56,814 bases of DNA from Shewanella sp. KT0246 (GCF_019654955.1 NZ_BPEV01000031.1:1-56814), one strand, 5' to 3'; shown: positions 9,235-18,730, counted from the first letter of the stretch. Notes: a model not told the origin generated them from the sequence alone. Translations and numbers: made by a program.

Positions 9235-10179
9235 ATGCCCGTTGAACAAACGCTTGAGGGTTCATTGCCATTATTTAGTAATGGCGTGAATCTAAATGAG
9301 CAAGAACTCATTAGCTGCCAAAGCACCGCTCGCGCGATGCCAGATAAACGCAGCCGAGCAAAAGCAAGCCAAGCTGGCCATCGAAGTAGCCTGATTAAAG
9401 GCCGCGGGATGGAGTTTGCTGAGGTGCGTCATTATCAAAATGGCGACGATGTCAGAACCATAGATTGGCGCGTCACCGCTCGAACAGGTAAAGCTCATAC
9501 AAAGTTATTTGTTGAAGAACGGGAACGACCCATTATTGTGTTCGTCGATTTCAGCCACAGTTTATTTTTTGGTTCGCGCTTATTGCTTCAATCGGTTCAA
9601 GCGGCTCATGTTGCCGCAACACTTGGCTGGAATGCGATTAATCATGGCGATCGCCTCGGGGCGTTTATTGCCAGTGAAACTGAGCACCTTGAACTAAAAC
9701 CACGCAGCCGTCGCCAAGGTATATTGCAGTTAACATCTGCACTTATCAAAATGCATGAGAATCAGCTAAATCACTTTGATGAGCTACCACAAGATCCACA
9801 ACACATATTACGAGCATGTCAGCGCTTGCAACGAATTGCTAAGCCTGGATCTTTGGTGTGGATTATTACCGACGGACAGTACTTTACCCAAGAATGCTTA
9901 GCCGCATTAACCGAGCTTAAACGTCATTGCGACGTGGGTGCTTTTGTCATTAGCGATCCACTAAGGCAAGGTACACTTTCATTACCTAAACGTTTTGCAT
10001 TACCCGTAAGAGATGGAAAGCAGCAACTGACATTAACTCGAAACAGTTACGATGCTTGGCTAAGTGGTCAACTTGCAAGTCAGCAGCAATTTATCGAACT
10101 GATGAACATGATAAAAGTCCCAACTCGTTTTATTGATGCAGGCAAAAGCCTCAGCCAACAATTGGAAGTATTACGCTAA
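9235..10179 (+). CDS. DUF58 domain protein of the MoxR-Bat cluster
   Basis: 314 residues. It carries the DUF58 core 'GRGMEFAEVRHYQNGDDVRTIDWRVTARTG' pattern near residues 57-87, followed by a VWA-like fold region (IIVFVDFSHSL, LVWIITDG). DUF58 proteins accompany MoxR ATPases in Bat operons; their biochemical role is not settled. A gap of 124 bases separates it from moxR, and its stop codon directly abuts the next ATG. No membrane segment is evident, so it is probably cytoplasmic and peripheral. Confidence 0.88.
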   Translation: MPVEQTLEGSLPLFSNGVNLNEQELISCQSTARAMPDKRSRAKASQAGHRSSLIKGRGMEFAEVRHYQNGDDVRTIDWRVTARTGKAHTKLFVEERERPIIVFVDFSHSLFFGSRLLLQSVQAAHVAATLGWNAINHGDRLGAFIASETEHLELKPRSRRQGILQLTSALIKMHENQLNHFDELPQDPQHILRACQRLQRIAKPGSLVWIITDGQYFTQECLAALTELKRHCDVGAFVISDPLRQGTLSLPKRFALPVRDGKQQLTLTRNSYDAWLSGQLASQQQFIELMNMIKVPTRFIDAGKSLSQQLEVLR

Positions 10180-10725
10180 ATGAATACTGCGCAAGCTAAC
10201 CCAGCATTATCACAACTGGAAGATATTATGCTTCCAGAGCAAATAAGCCAGTTACCCATCGCGCCTGGGTTTTGGATACTCGCCATAGTTTTTGTTGCTA
10301 TCATTATTTTTGCCGTCACAAAACTTCAGCAGAACCGCCGCTATATTGCACCTAAAAAAGCAGCATTATCTGAACTTGAAATACTTGATGTATCAACACC
10401 TCAGTATGCAACTGACATTAATACTTTATTAAAAAGAACCGCCATGAGCTATTTTCCCCGTGAAGATTTTGCCAAATTAGATGGTGATATTTGGTATGCA
10501 TGGTTAGCCTTAAGATTATCAGCGCAAGATGCGAATCAAATGAGCGAGCTACTGAAAAAGCGTTACCAAAAAGATGGCTTAGCACAAAAAGATTGTATGC
10601 AACTCAGAACCTTAACTGAAAAATGGCTCAACAAATCAGGTCATTTCATTGCGCTTAATAAAGTTCCAGTACAAGCCCAAAGCACTCCGAAGAATCAACA
10701 ATCGGAGGCAACATGTTCTCAATAA
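10180..10725 (+). CDS. DUF4381 membrane protein of the Bat operon
   Basis: 181 residues. A single membrane helix (FWILAIVFVAIIIFAVTKL, about residues 31-49) follows a short N-terminal segment; the remainder is a cytoplasmic helical domain. DUF4381 genes sit between DUF58 and VWA genes in Bat clusters, matching the position here. It begins at the base after the DUF58 stop and overlaps batA by 13 bases, which indicates translational coupling. Confidence 0.82.
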   Translation: MNTAQANPALSQLEDIMLPEQISQLPIAPGFWILAIVFVAIIIFAVTKLQQNRRYIAPKKAALSELEILDVSTPQYATDINTLLKRTAMSYFPREDFAKLDGDIWYAWLALRLSAQDANQMSELLKKRYQKDGLAQKDCMQLRTLTEKWLNKSGHFIALNKVPVQAQSTPKNQQSEATCSQ

Positions 10726-11759
10726 CTTGGCCATGGTTACTCTTGTTATTGCCGCTACCCTTTTTACTCAAACAAAAACAGGTAGCAAAGAACACAGGTG
10801 GTCATCTGCAATTACCTGGAATTGGCGAAACGGAGCAACAAGTTACTATCAGCCAACACAAACCAAGCCGAAAAGCTTATTGGTTGATGTGGTTATGCCT
10901 TTTGTGCGCCTTAATTCGTCCCCAATGGTTAGGTGAGCCAATAGAGCTACCTTCTGAAGGACGAGATGTTATGTTAGCCGTGGATTTATCAGGCAGCATG
11001 CAAATAGAAGACATGATTGTTGAAGGTAAGACCGTCGATAGGCTCACTCTTATAAAGCACGTGATCGGTGATTTCATTGAAAGACGAAACGGCGACAGAC
11101 TCGGGTTGATTTTATTTGCCGATCACGCCTATCTTCAAGCACCGTTGACCCAAGATAGACGCTCTGTGGCTAAGTTTCTTGCCGACAGTGAAATCGGCCT
11201 TGTGGGTAAACAAACTGCCATTGGTGAGTCCATCGCCTTAGCAGTGCGACGTTTTGACATGGTTAATGACAGTAACCGTGTATTAATATTACTCACCGAT
11301 GGCTCAAATAACGCCGGTAACATTGAGCCTGAAGTGGCTGCGAGAATTGCTGCTAAACGTAATGTCACGATTTATACCGTCGGCGTAGGTGCTGAAGTCA
11401 TGGAGCGTCGCAGTATATTTGGCACTGAACGCGTGAACCCTTCGTTAGATTTAGATGAAGATCAATTGCAAAATCTTGCCGACATGACTAAAGGTCATTA
11501 CTTTAGAGCTCGAAACAGTGAAGAGTTAGCCCAAATTTATCAAAAAATCGACGAACTGGAACCCGTTAGCCGAGATCAGCTGACTTACCGCCCTAAAAGT
11601 GAACTATTTTATTGGCCATTATTGTTAGCTCTACTTATGAGCGTATTTATCAGCCTAAGAGGCCAATTCGCGAATAAGCTAAATCTTGCTGCCAGCAATC
11701 AAGCAAGTCTTAAGTCGAATATTAGTTCAGACTCAACCAAACCAACTGGGGGACTATAA
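10713..11759 (+). CDS. batA: BatA-like VWA-domain membrane protein
   Basis: 348 residues. Two N-terminal hydrophobic segments (WPWLLLLLPLPFLL and WLMWLCLLCALI) are followed by a von Willebrand A domain with an intact MIDAS (DLSGS in DVMLAVDLSGSM, then LLTDGSN), and a C-terminal helix (FYWPLLLALLMSVFISL). This is the usual BatA plan: a membrane-anchored metal-binding VWA domain. It overlaps both its neighbours (13 bases upstream, 1 base downstream in TAATG). In Bacteroides this family was linked to aerotolerance; in gammaproteobacteria an envelope role is assumed. Confidence 0.9.
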   Translation: MFSITWPWLLLLLPLPFLLKQKQVAKNTGGHLQLPGIGETEQQVTISQHKPSRKAYWLMWLCLLCALIRPQWLGEPIELPSEGRDVMLAVDLSGSMQIEDMIVEGKTVDRLTLIKHVIGDFIERRNGDRLGLILFADHAYLQAPLTQDRRSVAKFLADSEIGLVGKQTAIGESIALAVRRFDMVNDSNRVLILLTDGSNNAGNIEPEVAARIAAKRNVTIYTVGVGAEVMERRSIFGTERVNPSLDLDEDQLQNLADMTKGHYFRARNSEELAQIYQKIDELEPVSRDQLTYRPKSELFYWPLLLALLMSVFISLRGQFANKLNLAASNQASLKSNISSDSTKPTGGL

Positions 11760-13816
11760 TGAGTTTACACTTTATTCGTCCAGAATGGCTGTTGGCCCTC
11801 ATCCCATTAATTACCATCGCAATATTCTTATGGCGAAACCAACAAAGTAATTCTGCATGGCAAAGTTATATTGCGCCGCATTTGGCTAACACCTTAATAA
11901 GTGAAACCAACCAAGTAAAAAAACAGCCTAAGTGGTTACTTATGTTGTGCTGGGTTATCGCGGTTATTGCGATATCCGGCCCCGCGGTTAATAAGCAAAG
12001 CTTACCCGTTTACAGCAGTGAACAAGGTCGTGTGCTGGTAATGGATATGTCCTTATCTATGTATGCTACGGATCAAAAACCTAACCGTTTATCCCAAGCA
12101 AAATATAGAGCCACAGACTTTTTAACCAATTTATCAGAAGGTGAAACTGGCTTAATCGCCTTTGCAGGAGATGCTTTTACCATCAGTCCTTTGACTCGCG
12201 ATAAGTCTACTTTACTTAATTTATTGCCAACACTCACACCAGATATAATGCCTGTTAGGGGCTCAGATTTATCAGCCGCCATCGAACTTGCACAGCAATT
12301 ACTTACTCAAGGTGGCCACATCACTGGTGATATTATTGTGATGACTGATGGCGTTAACCCACAGCAATACAGTGATGCAACCAAAGTACTTGATGGCAGC
12401 CGTTATCGAGTTTCTGTAATGGCATTTGGCACCAGCCAAGGCGCTGCGATTCAATTACCTGATGGGCAACTATTGCGTGATAACCGTGGTGAAATAGTGA
12501 TTGATAAGACAGATTTTAAGCTACTTGAACAATTAGTCAGTCCAACGGGCGGACTCATGATCCCAGCGACCGCAGATGGTAGCTCGTTAAGTCGACTTGA
12601 AAATTGGCTCGCCAATGACGGCGATGCTAAAGCCACTGAACTTGAAGGTGAAAGCTGGCAAGATTTAGGCCCATATATTGCCATGTTGCTCATTATTCCT
12701 GTGTTACTCAGCTTTAGGTTTACCTTAGTACCAGTTTTTACCGCCCTTACATTAGGCTTTTTGTTTCAACCAAGTCCTGTTATGGCCAATACTTGGGATG
12801 ATTTATGGAAAACCCAAGATCAACAAGCTAGCGAAACCTTTGCTCAAGCTCAAACAAGTGAAGAATTCGCCGATGCTGCAGAGCAATTTAACCAACCTCT
12901 TTGGCAAGCCAGTGCTCAATATAAAGCAGGCGATTATGAAAATGCACTTGCTGGATTTGAGCAAGATAGCTCCGCTAACGGTTTATATAATCAAGCCAAT
13001 AGTTTAATGCAATTAAATAAGCTCGATGAAGCAATCAGTCGTTACCAACAAGCATTGAAGCAACAAGCTGAATTCCCCCAAGCTCAAAAAAACCTTGAAC
13101 TTGCTGAGCAAATGAAACAACAGCAAGAACAACAATCGGGTGAAGGTTCTGATCAAAACCAGTCTGACCAAAATGATTCAAACGAAGGTGAATCAGGACA
13201 AAATGAAAAAGGTGATAACCAATCTGGCGACAAGTCACAGGACTCTTCTCAAGAGCAGTCTCAAGAACAGGAACAATCACAACAAAATGCTCAAGACAGT
13301 TCTAAACAAGATGAACAGCAGAGCGATTCAAACCCAAATGACTCTGATAGAAGTGAATCAAAAAAGAGTGACGCTAAACAGAATCAGTCAGACCAAGAAA
13401 ATGAAAATGAGCAAAATCAAGCCCAGTCTGATTCTTCACAAAATGAGTCTGCTCCTTCTCAAAGTGAGGCAGATGAAGATAAGCAATCTGGAAACGAAGC
13501 TGAAATGCAAGCTCAAGCTCAACCTGAAAATGAGCCAGAATCAGCATCTAAGCCAGAGCAAGATCAATCTGCAGAACAACAAGCGCAAGCTATGGCTGCA
13601 GAAAAAGCACAAATGGAAGAGTCTGATAAGCAGCCAGAATCATCTCAAGCAGTTGCTTCATCACAGCTAGCAGAAGAACCATTACCAGCAGACTTAGAAC
13701 GTGCTCTTCGCGCCGTAAGCGAAGACCCGCAAGTGTTAATAAGAAATAAAATGCAATTGGAATATCAAAAGCGTCGCCAAAGTGGCCAACTTCCTAAGGA
13801 CAAACAACAGTGGTAA
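11759..13816 (+). CDS. batB: BatB/BatC fusion: VWA domain, TPR and long acidic-Gln disordered region
   Basis: 685 residues. An N-terminal membrane anchor is followed by a VWA domain with a MIDAS-like DMSLSM and IIVMTDGVN, then two further membrane helices near residues 305-340, a TPR region (about 375-455, including GLYNQANSLMQLNKLDEAISRYQQAL), and about 190 residues almost wholly of Q, S, E, D, N and K. The C-terminus (ADLERALRAVSEDPQVLIRNKM) is ordered again. BatB and BatC are separate genes in some bacteria and fused in others, as here. It overlaps batA by one base and batD by seven. Confidence 0.9.
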   Translation: MSLHFIRPEWLLALIPLITIAIFLWRNQQSNSAWQSYIAPHLANTLISETNQVKKQPKWLLMLCWVIAVIAISGPAVNKQSLPVYSSEQGRVLVMDMSLSMYATDQKPNRLSQAKYRATDFLTNLSEGETGLIAFAGDAFTISPLTRDKSTLLNLLPTLTPDIMPVRGSDLSAAIELAQQLLTQGGHITGDIIVMTDGVNPQQYSDATKVLDGSRYRVSVMAFGTSQGAAIQLPDGQLLRDNRGEIVIDKTDFKLLEQLVSPTGGLMIPATADGSSLSRLENWLANDGDAKATELEGESWQDLGPYIAMLLIIPVLLSFRFTLVPVFTALTLGFLFQPSPVMANTWDDLWKTQDQQASETFAQAQTSEEFADAAEQFNQPLWQASAQYKAGDYENALAGFEQDSSANGLYNQANSLMQLNKLDEAISRYQQALKQQAEFPQAQKNLELAEQMKQQQEQQSGEGSDQNQSDQNDSNEGESGQNEKGDNQSGDKSQDSSQEQSQEQEQSQQNAQDSSKQDEQQSDSNPNDSDRSESKKSDAKQNQSDQENENEQNQAQSDSSQNESAPSQSEADEDKQSGNEAEMQAQAQPENEPESASKPEQDQSAEQQAQAMAAEKAQMEESDKQPESSQAVASSQLAEEPLPADLERALRAVSEDPQVLIRNKMQLEYQKRRQSGQLPKDKQQW

Positions 13817-15435
13817 ATAGAATCGTTATCGCCCTTCTTGCAATTCTTTTTACAGGGCAAGCTTTCGCAGTCAGTCAAATCCAAGCGACTGTAGACAGAA
13901 ATCCTGTGATGCAAGGTGAATACTTTGTATTGAACGTCACTGCCGATGCCGATCTCAATGCAGGGTTATTAGATACCTCCCCATTATTAAAAGATTTTGT
14001 TGTGGGTCGCACCAGCGTCGGTAGAAGCACTCAAATAGTTAACTTTGACGCCACCAAAGAAACCCGATGGCAAGTATTACTATCAGCAAAAAACACCGGA
14101 ACAGTGACGATTCCATCGTTTACTATGGAAGGTGTAAAATCTAATCCTATTAACTTAACCGTTGCAAAAGCGGGCAGTCAGCCTCAGCAAATGCGTAATT
14201 TGTTTGTAGAAGGTGAATTGAGCACCAATGAAGCTTATGTTGGCCAGCTTATTACTTATAAAGTGAAGCTGTTTTTAGCTGCAGAGTTGCAACGTGGCGT
14301 TATTAGCGCACCTGAAATTGCTGGTACAGAGATAAAGCAAATCGGTGAAGACAAAGATTCTGTTGAAGTCGTCGATGGTCGCCGTTTTAGAGTTATTGAA
14401 AGAACCTACTCAATTATTGCTGATACCGCTGGTACTTTAGCAATAAAAGGGGCAGGTTTTTCTGGTGATATTCTTGTTGAAGCACCTAGACGAGGCGGCA
14501 TGTTTGGTTTTAATGAAAGTAGACCAATGCAAGCAAGAGCAGAAGACACTCAAATGACGATTATGCCGATTCCTGATGTTTACCAAGGTGAATGGCTAGC
14601 AAGTGACTTATTAATTGCTAAAGAAGTATGGCCGGAAGATCAAGGCAATGAATTTGAAATAGGCACTCCAATTACTCGCACAATTAATATCGTTGCATCA
14701 AATGCTGACAGCAACAGTTTGCCAGACATTAAACTGACCATGCCAGACGGGTTAAAATCTTATCCAGAAAAGCCAATTAGGCAAACAGTGGTCCGTGATA
14801 ATCAAGTCATTGCTCAATACAGTTTAACCAGCGCAATTGTCCCTACTAAACCGGGGACATTCACTTTACCTGAAATTACTATTCCTTGGTGGAACACCCA
14901 TTTACGTCAGCAGCAATATGCCACTATTCCAGCAAGAACCGTCACTATTACTGGCACAATTGCAACAACTCCCGAAGTCGCTACTGCGCCAACGCGAGCA
15001 AACAATGAACAATCTAGTCTTTGGCCTTGGCTAACCTTATTATTTGCAACGTTATGGCTAATTACGTTGGCATTATGGATTAAGGCTCGAAGTAAAAAGC
15101 AAGCTCAAATACCTGTGCTGCCAACTTCAAATACAACAGCGAAATCACCCGCTAATATTGATGAGATAGCTAAAGCCTGTGATAACAATGACGTCACTTT
15201 GGTAATTTCTTTACTGCAACAGCTTTACAGTACAAGGCTTGCAAAACCAATGACCTTGTCTGATATCGCATATTTATCCGATGCTTTATCAAAAGCAATT
15301 CATCAAGTACAACAAGCAAAATACAGTAAATCATCCTCAATGATTGATAAGAATATGTTGTTAAGTGCAATTGAACAAACGCAAGTAAATCAACAACAAA
15401 ATACCACTTCACCACTTAGTTCATTGAATCCTTGA
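13810..15435 (+). CDS. batD: BatD (oxygen-tolerance family) periplasmic protein
   Basis: 541 residues from a GTG start overlapping batB by seven bases. A signal peptide (MVNRIVIALLAILFTGQAFA) precedes a large beta-rich periplasmic region with the typical opening 'IQATVDRNPVMQGEYFVLNV' and a membrane helix near residues 397-420 (LWPWLTLLFATLWLITLALWI). A short cytoplasmic tail follows. BatD proteins close Bat operons and are thought to complex with BatA/BatB at the inner membrane. The last gene of the operon; 72 bases separate it from the sigma-factor gene. Confidence 0.9.
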   Translation: MVNRIVIALLAILFTGQAFAVSQIQATVDRNPVMQGEYFVLNVTADADLNAGLLDTSPLLKDFVVGRTSVGRSTQIVNFDATKETRWQVLLSAKNTGTVTIPSFTMEGVKSNPINLTVAKAGSQPQQMRNLFVEGELSTNEAYVGQLITYKVKLFLAAELQRGVISAPEIAGTEIKQIGEDKDSVEVVDGRRFRVIERTYSIIADTAGTLAIKGAGFSGDILVEAPRRGGMFGFNESRPMQARAEDTQMTIMPIPDVYQGEWLASDLLIAKEVWPEDQGNEFEIGTPITRTINIVASNADSNSLPDIKLTMPDGLKSYPEKPIRQTVVRDNQVIAQYSLTSAIVPTKPGTFTLPEITIPWWNTHLRQQQYATIPARTVTITGTIATTPEVATAPTRANNEQSSLWPWLTLLFATLWLITLALWIKARSKKQAQIPVLPTSNTTAKSPANIDEIAKACDNNDVTLVISLLQQLYSTRLAKPMTLSDIAYLSDALSKAIHQVQQAKYSKSSSMIDKNMLLSAIEQTQVNQQQNTTSPLSSLNP

Positions 15436-15507
15436 GTATAATTATGCTTGCTATTCACAGCTAACCTTTTAAGCTATCGAACATAATATTTAACAATAAG
15501 TCATAAA

Positions 15508-16071
15508 ATGTTCGATAGCTTGCGAAATAAAAAGTCCGAACCCACGGTCTTATCTGACATGCTAAATAAACAGCGACGATACGACAGCCTCGTCAGGGCA
15601 CTTCACACTGATATCTTTCGATATGCCTATTGGTTAATCGGCGATAAACATGTGGCAGAAGACGTCACTCAAGAAACTTTTCTACGCGCTTGGCGCGCTT
15701 TAGACTCGTTAAAAGATGATAAAGCTGCCAAAGCTTGGCTAATTACAATTTTACGTCGTGAGAATGCGCGCCGGTTTGAGCGTAAACAGTTTGATTATAG
15801 TGATGTAGAGCAAGAATTGCTTGAAGATGAAAAATCATCCACCACTGAAGAACAAACTGAGCAGTACTGGCTACGTAAGCAAATTGGTCAATTAGAAGTT
15901 GAATATCGTGAGCCACTATTATTACAACTTATTGGTGGATTTAGTGGTGAAGAGATTGCTGATTTATTAGAGCTAAACAGAAATACCGTCATGACGCGAT
16001 TATTTCGCGCCCGTAATCAATTAAAAGACGCTTTAGAGTCTCCCGAAGTTAGAGGTCAATCAAATGGATGA
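15508..16071 (+). CDS. ECF-family RNA polymerase sigma factor
   Basis: 187 residues. Region 2 shows DIFRYAYWLIGDKHVAEDVTQETFLRAWRAL, typical of sigma-70 region 2; region 4 shows EYREPLLLQLIGGFSGEEIADLLELNRNTVMTRLFRARNQLK, the helix-turn-helix that reads the -35 element. It overlaps the next gene by eight bases (ATGGATGA), the usual arrangement of an ECF sigma factor with its anti-sigma factor. The regulon cannot be read from the window; I saw no obvious autoregulated promoter copy upstream. Confidence 0.92.
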   Translation: MFDSLRNKKSEPTVLSDMLNKQRRYDSLVRALHTDIFRYAYWLIGDKHVAEDVTQETFLRAWRALDSLKDDKAAKAWLITILRRENARRFERKQFDYSDVEQELLEDEKSSTTEEQTEQYWLRKQIGQLEVEYREPLLLQLIGGFSGEEIADLLELNRNTVMTRLFRARNQLKDALESPEVRGQSNG

Positions 16072-16768
16072 TCTAAAATTTCGTCGCCATGCATATGGTG
16101 ACCCAAATAGCCAAGACGAAGATTTCTTGGCACAGATTGCAGCGTCTGAATCTGATGCAAAACTCGTTAACGAGTTAAAAGCACTGGACAGTAAACTCAC
16201 TAATGCACTAAATATTGATGTGCCTGATGACTTAGCCGATAAGCTTATTCTCAGGCAACAACTTAGCAAACATCAACAACAAAAGAAGCACACTCGTTAT
16301 TTAATGGCGATGGCGGCATCTGTTGCTTTAGTGATTGGATTAAGTTTCAGCATGCTGCGCTTTACTCCTGTAGATTTAGCTGAACATGCTCTTGCCCATG
16401 TTTACCATGAACCAAAAGCGATGAACGTTGATCAAAATGTCGGCTTTGAAGATGTTAACTTTAAGCTCGCTGGTATTGGTGGATTAGAAAATGCCAAATT
16501 CATCCAGCAGCCAGGAAAAGTGTTTTACACTTCATACTGTGATTTCCAAGGTGTAAAAAGTTTACACCTCGTCATGGAGGGTGAGCAAGGCAAGGTCACC
16601 TTATTTATTATTCCTACAGAAAATAGAATGGTGATTGAAGAATCGTTCGCAGATCAGAACTATCAAGGTTTAGGTTTTCAAACCGCAGACACCTTCATGT
16701 TACTGGTAGGTGAACAAGATGCAGACCTTCAGCTTGTAAGAAACGAAATTGAGCAAACTTTTATTTAA
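16064..16768 (+). CDS. DUF3379 membrane protein, presumed anti-sigma factor
   Basis: 234 residues: a cytoplasmic N-terminal region of about 80 residues rich in charged helices, a single membrane helix (YLMAMAASVALVIGLSFSML, about residues 81-100), and a periplasmic domain of about 130 residues. It matches the DUF3379 type seen next to ECF sigma factors in Shewanella and Vibrio. The N-terminus lacks the HxxxCxxC motif of zinc anti-sigma factors, so any sigma binding uses another contact. The anti-sigma role is inferred from topology and overlap with the sigma gene. Confidence 0.82.
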   Translation: MDDLKFRRHAYGDPNSQDEDFLAQIAASESDAKLVNELKALDSKLTNALNIDVPDDLADKLILRQQLSKHQQQKKHTRYLMAMAASVALVIGLSFSMLRFTPVDLAEHALAHVYHEPKAMNVDQNVGFEDVNFKLAGIGGLENAKFIQQPGKVFYTSYCDFQGVKSLHLVMEGEQGKVTLFIIPTENRMVIEESFADQNYQGLGFQTADTFMLLVGEQDADLQLVRNEIEQTFI

Positions 16769-16790
16769 ATTTCATACATCTAGCACACAA

Positions 16791-16818
16791 ACCAGCTAAT
16801 GAAATTTCATTGGCTGGT
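16791..16818. repeat. 28-bp inverted repeat after the anti-sigma gene
   Basis: ACCAGCTAATGAAA is followed directly by TTTCATTGGCTGGT, a nearly perfect dyad with one mismatch (T opposite G) and no T-run. It could be a transcript-end hairpin or an operator for putP. Confidence 0.5.
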
Positions 16819-16911
16819 CAATAACTCTTCATACTTCCTTTCAAAATTGTGCACTATGTCAAACATCTGTTAGCATATGCCGCACAATAAAGAGAACAAT
16901 ACGGAAGTAGC

Positions 16912-18363
16912 ATGGCAATTGAAGCTCCAATTCTAATTACATTCATTGGTTATCTCGCCCTAATGATGGGCATAGGCTATTGGGCCTACCGCAAAACAGA
17001 CACAGTAGATGATTACATTCTAGGCGGCCGAAAAATGGGCCCAGCCGTGACAGCGTTAAGTGTCGGCGCATCAGACATGTCAGGTTGGTTATTACTCGGT
17101 TTACCTGGTGCAGTTTATTTAGGTGGTTTAGGCGAAGCATGGATTGGCTTTGGTTTAGTATTCGGCGCATGGCTAAACTGGTTATTTGTTGCAAGACGTT
17201 TACGTATATACACCCAAGCGGCAGACAACGCCCTTACCCTTCCCGACTTCTTTGAAAAACGTTTTGAAGACAAGCAAGGTTTTTTAAAACTCGTTTCTGC
17301 AATTACTATTTTAGTATTTTTCACCTTCTACACCTCTTCAGGTATGGTTGGCGGCGCAATTCTATTTGAACAAATCTTTGGTTTAGATTACACCGTAGCC
17401 CTAATGATAGGCTCAGTCATTATTGTGGCTTACACCTTTGTAGGCGGTTTTTTTGCAGTAAGTTGGACTGACTTTTTCCAAGGTTGCTTAATGTTATTAG
17501 CACTATTAATCGTGCCAATCGCAATTTTCAGCAAGCCAGATACGCAAGTTGCACTAGAAACTCTCGATCCTAAAATGCTGTCACTACTGCACAGTAATAT
17601 GACCACCATTGGCTTGATCTCTTTGCTCGCTTGGGGTTTAGGTTACTTTGGTCAGCCACATATTCTTTCTCGCTTTATGGCCATCGGCAGCCCTGATGAT
17701 ATTCCACTATCTCGTCGAATCGCGATGAGCTGGATGCTAGTTGCATTAATCGGTGCTCTCGCCACAGGTATTGCAGGCACTATCTATTTTGCAGATGCGC
17801 CTTTAGCGAACTCTGAGACAGTATTTATACACTTAGCGCAAGTTGCGTTCAATCCTTGGGTTGGCGGTATCTTAATTGCGGCAATTTTATCAGCAATTAT
17901 GAGCACTATCGATTCTCAACTTCTTGTTTGTTCAAGTGTTATCACAGAAGATTTTTACCGTAAATGGTTACGCCCGCAAGCAAATGACAAAGAATTAATG
18001 TTAGTTGGACGCCTTGGAGTTCTTGCTATTGCGATTATCGCGATTGTGATTGCACTTAATCCTGACAGCAAAGTACTCGACTTAGTGAGTTATGCTTGGG
18101 CAGGATTTGGCGCAGCATTTGGTCCTGTAGTGCTACTTTCATTATTCTGGCAAGGCTATAGCCGCAATGGTGCTATCGCAACCATTATTGTAGGTGCTGT
18201 AACTGTTGTCGTTTGGAAGCAGCTTTCTGGCGGTTTATTCGACTTATATGAAATCTTACCTGGATTCTTATTTGCTACAATAGTCGGTGTAGTTGTTAGT
18301 AAATTATCTCCACCAGCTGAGGCAATCAAGACTCAATTCGCAAACTTTAAAGCCTCGCTTTAA
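16912..18363 (+). CDS. putP: Sodium/proline symporter PutP
   Basis: 483 residues with about 13 membrane helices, as expected for the sodium:solute symporter family. The opening (IGYLALMMGIGYWAYRKT..VDDYILGGRKMGP) and SVGASDMSGWLLLGLPGAVYLGGL are characteristic of PutP, as are GYFGQPHILSRFMAI and the AAILSAIMSTIDSQLLV segment carrying sodium-site residues. It imports proline with sodium. It stands alone, with a GGAAG ribosome site close to the start, and shows no putA next to it. Confidence 0.92.
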   Translation: MAIEAPILITFIGYLALMMGIGYWAYRKTDTVDDYILGGRKMGPAVTALSVGASDMSGWLLLGLPGAVYLGGLGEAWIGFGLVFGAWLNWLFVARRLRIYTQAADNALTLPDFFEKRFEDKQGFLKLVSAITILVFFTFYTSSGMVGGAILFEQIFGLDYTVALMIGSVIIVAYTFVGGFFAVSWTDFFQGCLMLLALLIVPIAIFSKPDTQVALETLDPKMLSLLHSNMTTIGLISLLAWGLGYFGQPHILSRFMAIGSPDDIPLSRRIAMSWMLVALIGALATGIAGTIYFADAPLANSETVFIHLAQVAFNPWVGGILIAAILSAIMSTIDSQLLVCSSVITEDFYRKWLRPQANDKELMLVGRLGVLAIAIIAIVIALNPDSKVLDLVSYAWAGFGAAFGPVVLLSLFWQGYSRNGAIATIIVGAVTVVVWKQLSGGLFDLYEILPGFLFATIVGVVVSKLSPPAEAIKTQFANFKASL

Positions 18364-18373
18364 TTTCTAAACA

Positions 18374-18406
18374 GTCCGATTACTGACGATTAAGCAGTAA
18401 TCGGAC
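18374..18406 (+). terminator. Hairpin downstream of putP
   Basis: GTCCGATTACTG and CAGTAATCGGAC form a perfect 12-bp stem with a 9-base loop, starting 11 bases after the putP stop. There is no clear T-tract after it, so termination efficiency is uncertain. Confidence 0.6.
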
Positions 18407-18601
18407 CTCTCAGCGTACAACTGTACTCTTTTTTACAAAATAATCTTGTTGCCTCCTTGTTACTTAATATTTCGTTATAATATTTCAGCCTTCTTAACAA
18501 AATTCTCAACAGCCCTACAGCACAGCGTTTATAGAGTATTTACTCAATTTGACCTAAAAACGTCAAAAGCAGAAATTAACTTAATGCTAACAATGACTAG
18601 C

Positions 18602-18617
18602 AACTGGTCGGAGTTGT
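18602..18617. promoter_or_regulatory. FadR-like box upstream of fadL
   Basis: AACTGGTCGGAGTTGT resembles the extended FadR site (AnCTGGTCnGAnnTGTT). It is less perfect than the fadI site but lies in the expected place, about 140 bases before the fadL start. Co-regulation of fadL with fadIJ is expected in FadR-containing gammaproteobacteria. Confidence 0.6.
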
Positions 18618-18620
18618 AGA

Positions 18621-18636
18621 GGTAACAACTGTTACC
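18621..18636. promoter_or_regulatory. Perfect dyad GGTAACAACTGTTACC in the fadL leader
   Basis: Seven-base arms (GGTAACA/TGTTACC) with a two-base centre, three bases after the FadR-like box. The symmetry suits a dimeric regulator, but I cannot name one. Confidence 0.5.
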
Positions 18637-18679
18637 TAATATGCCCGCAATTACTAAGTTGGTGTTAATTGGGGAGCCA

Positions 18680-18730
18680 GTACTAAGCAAGATCGAGCAC
18701 TAAGCAAGAATGAGTACTGAGCAAATTAAT
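18680..18730 (+). repeat. Three imperfect 17-bp direct repeats before fadL
   Basis: Units start at 18680, 18697 and 18714 and share GnACTnAGCAA. They fall just before the chosen fadL start, in the probable 5' untranslated region. Confidence 0.65.
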
